Shown here in pieces: positions 61,045 to 64,000 of a DNA stretch of 64,000 nt. The DNA comes from Lindgomyces ingoldianus. Its lineage: Eukaryota > Ascomycota > Dothideomycetes > Pleosporales > Lindgomycetaceae. Location: assembly GCF_010093535.1 (NCBI RefSeq), contig NW_022985181.1:454494-518493 (forward strand), read 5' to 3'. The notes under the pieces are model-generated. The model ran no database searches. It was given only the letters and a program-made list of their open reading frames with translations, and was not told the origin of the DNA. The translations under genes were made by a program, and so were the position numbers. Each line of letters opens with the position of its first letter. The stretch's first letter is position 1.

Positions 61045-61321
61045 TAATAGTATTATATATAAGTGTAAACTACTGTTATATAACTATAAGATTCTTACAT
61101 AAAGCTTTTATATAGTTATAATTATAACAAAAAACATAATTTAAGCTTTATAGTGCGATTAATAAAGTTTATAGTTTATTTTACACTAACATATTCTAAC
61201 TTAGCTTAAACATAATAGCTTTATAGTTTATTAGCTATATCTTTAATAACTTAAAGTAAAAAGGAAAATCTTTATTAGCAAAGCTAACTTTACTTATATA
61301 TTTAGTTTCTAAGAACGCTAG
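61045..61321. other. AT-rich spacer
   Basis: RIP-type sequence between element A4 and the solo LTR; no gene or terminal repeat recognised. Confidence 0.5.
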
Positions 61322-61621
61322 TGTAACGCTTCGCATGAATTGTCCATCTCGGGTTGCCCGGAACCTATGTCCGAAGGTTCCTCGTATCGGCCCCGACCCT
61401 AACCTGGCTCCGACCCTGCCCTGTCCCCTGCTGTACCTCTATTCCCCTAAGTATTTAGTTCTACCTCCTCTGTAGCTATCTTATTAGTTTTCTAATATCC
61501 TTTGTACAAGGCCTATAGGTGTTAATAGAATTCCCAGGTTTCTAAGTCCCCACGCACTCCTATATGCCTCTAAGTGGGTTCACACCGCATTTAGATCTAT
61601 TGGCTTGCCTGCGCCGTTACA
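61322..61621 (+). repeat. Solo LTR of family C, lightly mutated
   Basis: TGTAACGCTTCGCATGAATT...GCGCCGTTACA, 300 bp, aligned throughout with the C1 and C2 LTRs. Flanks are GCTAG at the left and TAATC at the right, so no target duplication is seen; it may come from recombination between two different copies. Confidence 0.85.
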
Positions 61622-62699
61622 TAATCTATCTTACACCCCTTTTAACAACAAGCATCTTTCTAGCTTGACTGGAGAGGACTGTACACCCGCCCCGAACTAG
61701 TCAACAGAGGTAACGTCGACATAAACCCACTCCCACACCTGAGATCAATCAATTAAGCAAGCTGGCAGTTTCTGGCTTAATTAATTGCGTTTTAGTATAA
61801 GGTTTAGCTAGATTAATTAAATTAGCTTAGCAGAAAGTTACTAGCTTAATTAGTAGCTTAAGTGCTTAATTTCTAAATAAGAAAGTTATATATATTTTTT
61901 AGTGTTAAGTTTTAGCTGTTGTTCTATGTATCTAGATTGTTGTCTTTGCCTACCTACTTACTAAGCTTGTACAAAACGTCTATCTGCTTATTAGTAAGCT
62001 TTAATTAGCCTATATTATTATTATTGCTGCTACTAAAACTAGCCTATCTCTATTATTATAATAAGTGTAGTGCTGCAAGTAGCTTAGGTAATATATAGTG
62101 TTAGTAAAGCTCTAGTAGATCTCTAAGCTTACTAAAGACGCGCTTACACTTACAGCTTAAAGCTAGTATAAAGAGTATTATAAGCGCTATTTTACTAAGG
62201 TTAGGATATTAATCACGCAGCCTAAACTAGTATTATATAGAATTAGTGCCTTTGCTAATAATTAGCTTACGCTTCTACTACTTATACTTATCCTTCTTAG
62301 TATTACTACATGTAAGATTAATAATACTATTAATTATATTATTAATATTACTTAGTTTTTTTAGTGCGTGTGTGTAGCAAGGCCTTAGTAATAGTAGCAA
62401 CTTGTAATCTACCTATAGTGCCTAGAAATTAAGATTATTAGATGCTAGCTAATTAAACTTTTTAGCTTATACTTAATTACAGTAGTATTTATAGTAAGGA
62501 TAGAGTATTATAGTAGTATAGTAAGCTAGTAAGTTGTTAAGTTTAGTATAGTACTTGTTTACTTTAAGCAGCGCTGTGTGTAGATTAATAGGAAAATAAT
62601 CTTTAAGCGCCTTATTATAAGCGTTATAGACTATACTATTATAGTAAAGAAGGCAAGCTTCTAATTAAGTAAGTAAAAACTTAAACATTAAGATTTCCT
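61622..62699. other. Mixed spacer: unmutated patch then AT-rich DNA
   Basis: Positions 61650-61790 keep normal GC with an inverted motif around TTAATTAAT..GGCAGTTTCTGG; the rest is AT-rich. It could hold one end of the hAT element that follows, but I cannot place the terminal repeat. Confidence 0.4.
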
Positions 62700-63950
62700 T
62701 AGTAATTACACTAAAGCTATACTTACTATGTCTTTTAAAGCGCTTTATACACTTTTTAAGTAGCCTAAAAACCTTTATATAGTTAGTAATAATAGCCTAA
62801 TTAGTAGCTATAAGGCTGTCTAATCTTATCTACTATAGAGCAGTAGGCTAATCCTTGCTCTATAAGTTAGCGTAGGTATCCTCTTTTGCTATATTTTATA
62901 TGTAGGTGTTTACATACATGTTAATAGCTAGCGTAAGCTTTATAGCTTACTTAAAACAGTTAAAGTATAAGTTCTAGCGTGTAACTACTAGCTTAATTAG
63001 CTGCAGTATTATAAGCTTATTATCTGTGTTATAAGGCAGCTTATAGTAAGCTGTACACTGCGCCTTCTTAAAGAGATTATACTACTGCAGTGTGTAAATA
63101 TAGTTAACAATATTAAAAAGTACACCTAAAGGTCTATGCTTTTGCTACTTTTTTATAAATGCTACTTTGTTAGCAAGCTTATTAACTTTTTTATTATTAT
63201 ATAAGTCTATATCTCTGCTCTAGAGCAGTCTCTGCTTAATTAAATTAATTATATAAGGGCTATAGTAAAGGCGTTAGTAAATAGAATTAAATTTAAGCTT
63301 ATAAGTAATTATAGTAACAGTAGTGTTATTATTAAAGGCATTATTAAAAATAAAGTAACTAAGTGTGTGCTTACTTATACTAAACTACTTTAATATTAAT
63401 AATATAACCTTAGCTAGTTAATTACTAGTGTAAGCGCCTATAAGCTAAGGCAGCGTAATAGGTAGGTCTTAAAGCTTGCTATCTAAGTTAATATAGTAGG
63501 CAATAATACTAAGAAACCTGCGCTTGCTAGCTTTTATTATTTATTTGTTAAAGCTTATATTAATCCTACTAAGTAATTATAACAGCTTATAAATAACATA
63601 AGGCCTAAGCTAGTTAAATAGTTATATAACATATTAAAAGACACTTTTGTAGTTCTTCTATAGCGCTACTTTAGCAAGTAGGTTAGTAATAGTAATTAAG
63701 TGTTAAAAAGCTAGTGTTTTAAACTTAAAGATAAAGTAGTTATTTATAATAAGCTAGTTAACTATAGTAAACTTAAAGTGCTACTTACTAAAGCTGTTAA
63801 TCTAATTAGCTACTACTTATAAGATAAAGACTTTTATAGTAATAAGCATGTTATAAACACTAGTAATTAGAGTTTTGCCTAGTGCTGTAAGCTTATAGCT
63901 AGGCTTCTGCTTACTAAGGTAGCACATAGCTAACAAGACTACTGCGCTTA
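62700..63950 (-). pseudogene. hAT-superfamily transposase relic
   Basis: The minus strand, with RIP stops and changes, follows the C-terminal half of fungal hAT transposases. RPLGVLFNIVNYIYTLQ near 63120-63170 (family: GPIGKLHNIVxxIRxSPQR), NLFKKAQ, LPYNTDNKLIILQLIKLVVTR near 63000-63060 before the expected WN-Y motif, then a stretch near 62800-62850 matching the family's W-R-DGL block (IRLDSLIATN). The N-terminal zinc finger and the C-terminal dimerisation domain are not resolved; the window ends nearby. Confidence 0.7.
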
Positions 63951-64000
63951 TATTATATATCCTAATACTAATATTTATAAGCTTATGCTTAAAACACTAG

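Overview
The window looks like a piece of a filamentous ascomycete (Pezizomycotina) genome with a strongly two-part structure. Two very AT-rich blocks (1 to about 37,290 and about 57,650 to 64,000) carry transposons riddled with C-to-T/G-to-A transitions and TpA/CTAG excess, the signature of repeat-induced point mutation (RIP). Between them lies a 20-kb island of normal base composition with short-intron genes. Codon choice, 47-139-nt introns with CTAAC/CTGAC-like branch sites, a Zn2Cys6 regulator and an NLR-type NACHT-ankyrin protein all fit Pezizomycotina; the genus cannot be read from the sequence.

Left block. A decayed Ty1/copia element runs off the left edge (1-3654). After about 1.4 kb of unassigned AT-rich DNA and a truncated pogo-type fragment (5330-6089) comes a nested stack. 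A palindromic pogo-derived element (6379-30341, target TA) was split by a minus-strand copia element (7223-30081, duplication GCTAT). That element received a full-length plus-strand copia (8282-14981, GTTAC), a second palindromic element (26417-27516, TA) and a 1,132-bp pogo derivative (16256-25085, TA), and the last was split by a 7.7-kb Ty3/gypsy chromovirus (16397-24089, CTCTT). Next to the stack are another 1,132-bp element (30344-31475), a longer pogo relic holding an unmutated solo LTR (32668-33009), and a palindromic element holding a miniature LTR element (34374-35825).

Gene island. Supported genes are a YbjQ/UPF0145 family protein (39698-40144, +), a sulfotransferase-like P-loop protein (41554-42378, +), a five-exon Zn2Cys6 transcription factor (43604-45909, -), and a five-exon receptor of the NLR class with an alpha/beta-hydrolase, a NACHT and about ten ankyrin repeats (53181-57316, -). 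Between the last two are the wreck of an ABC-C multidrug transporter (48737-52290, +) and an unidentified degenerate reading frame (about 47210-47998, -). The other stretches of the island show no convincing gene.

Right block. It holds a truncated palindromic element (57655-61044) carrying a third uninterrupted-length 1,132-bp pogo derivative (57919-59050), a tRNA-like 5' half, a second miniature LTR element (59541-60989), a solo LTR (61322-61621) and a decayed hAT transposase (about 62700-63950, -). The genes do not form an evident pathway. The regulator, ABC-transporter relic and sulfotransferase-like gene could be remains of a specialised-metabolism neighbourhood, but that is only an inference. 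All exon joins were made by eye from splice signals and reading frame.
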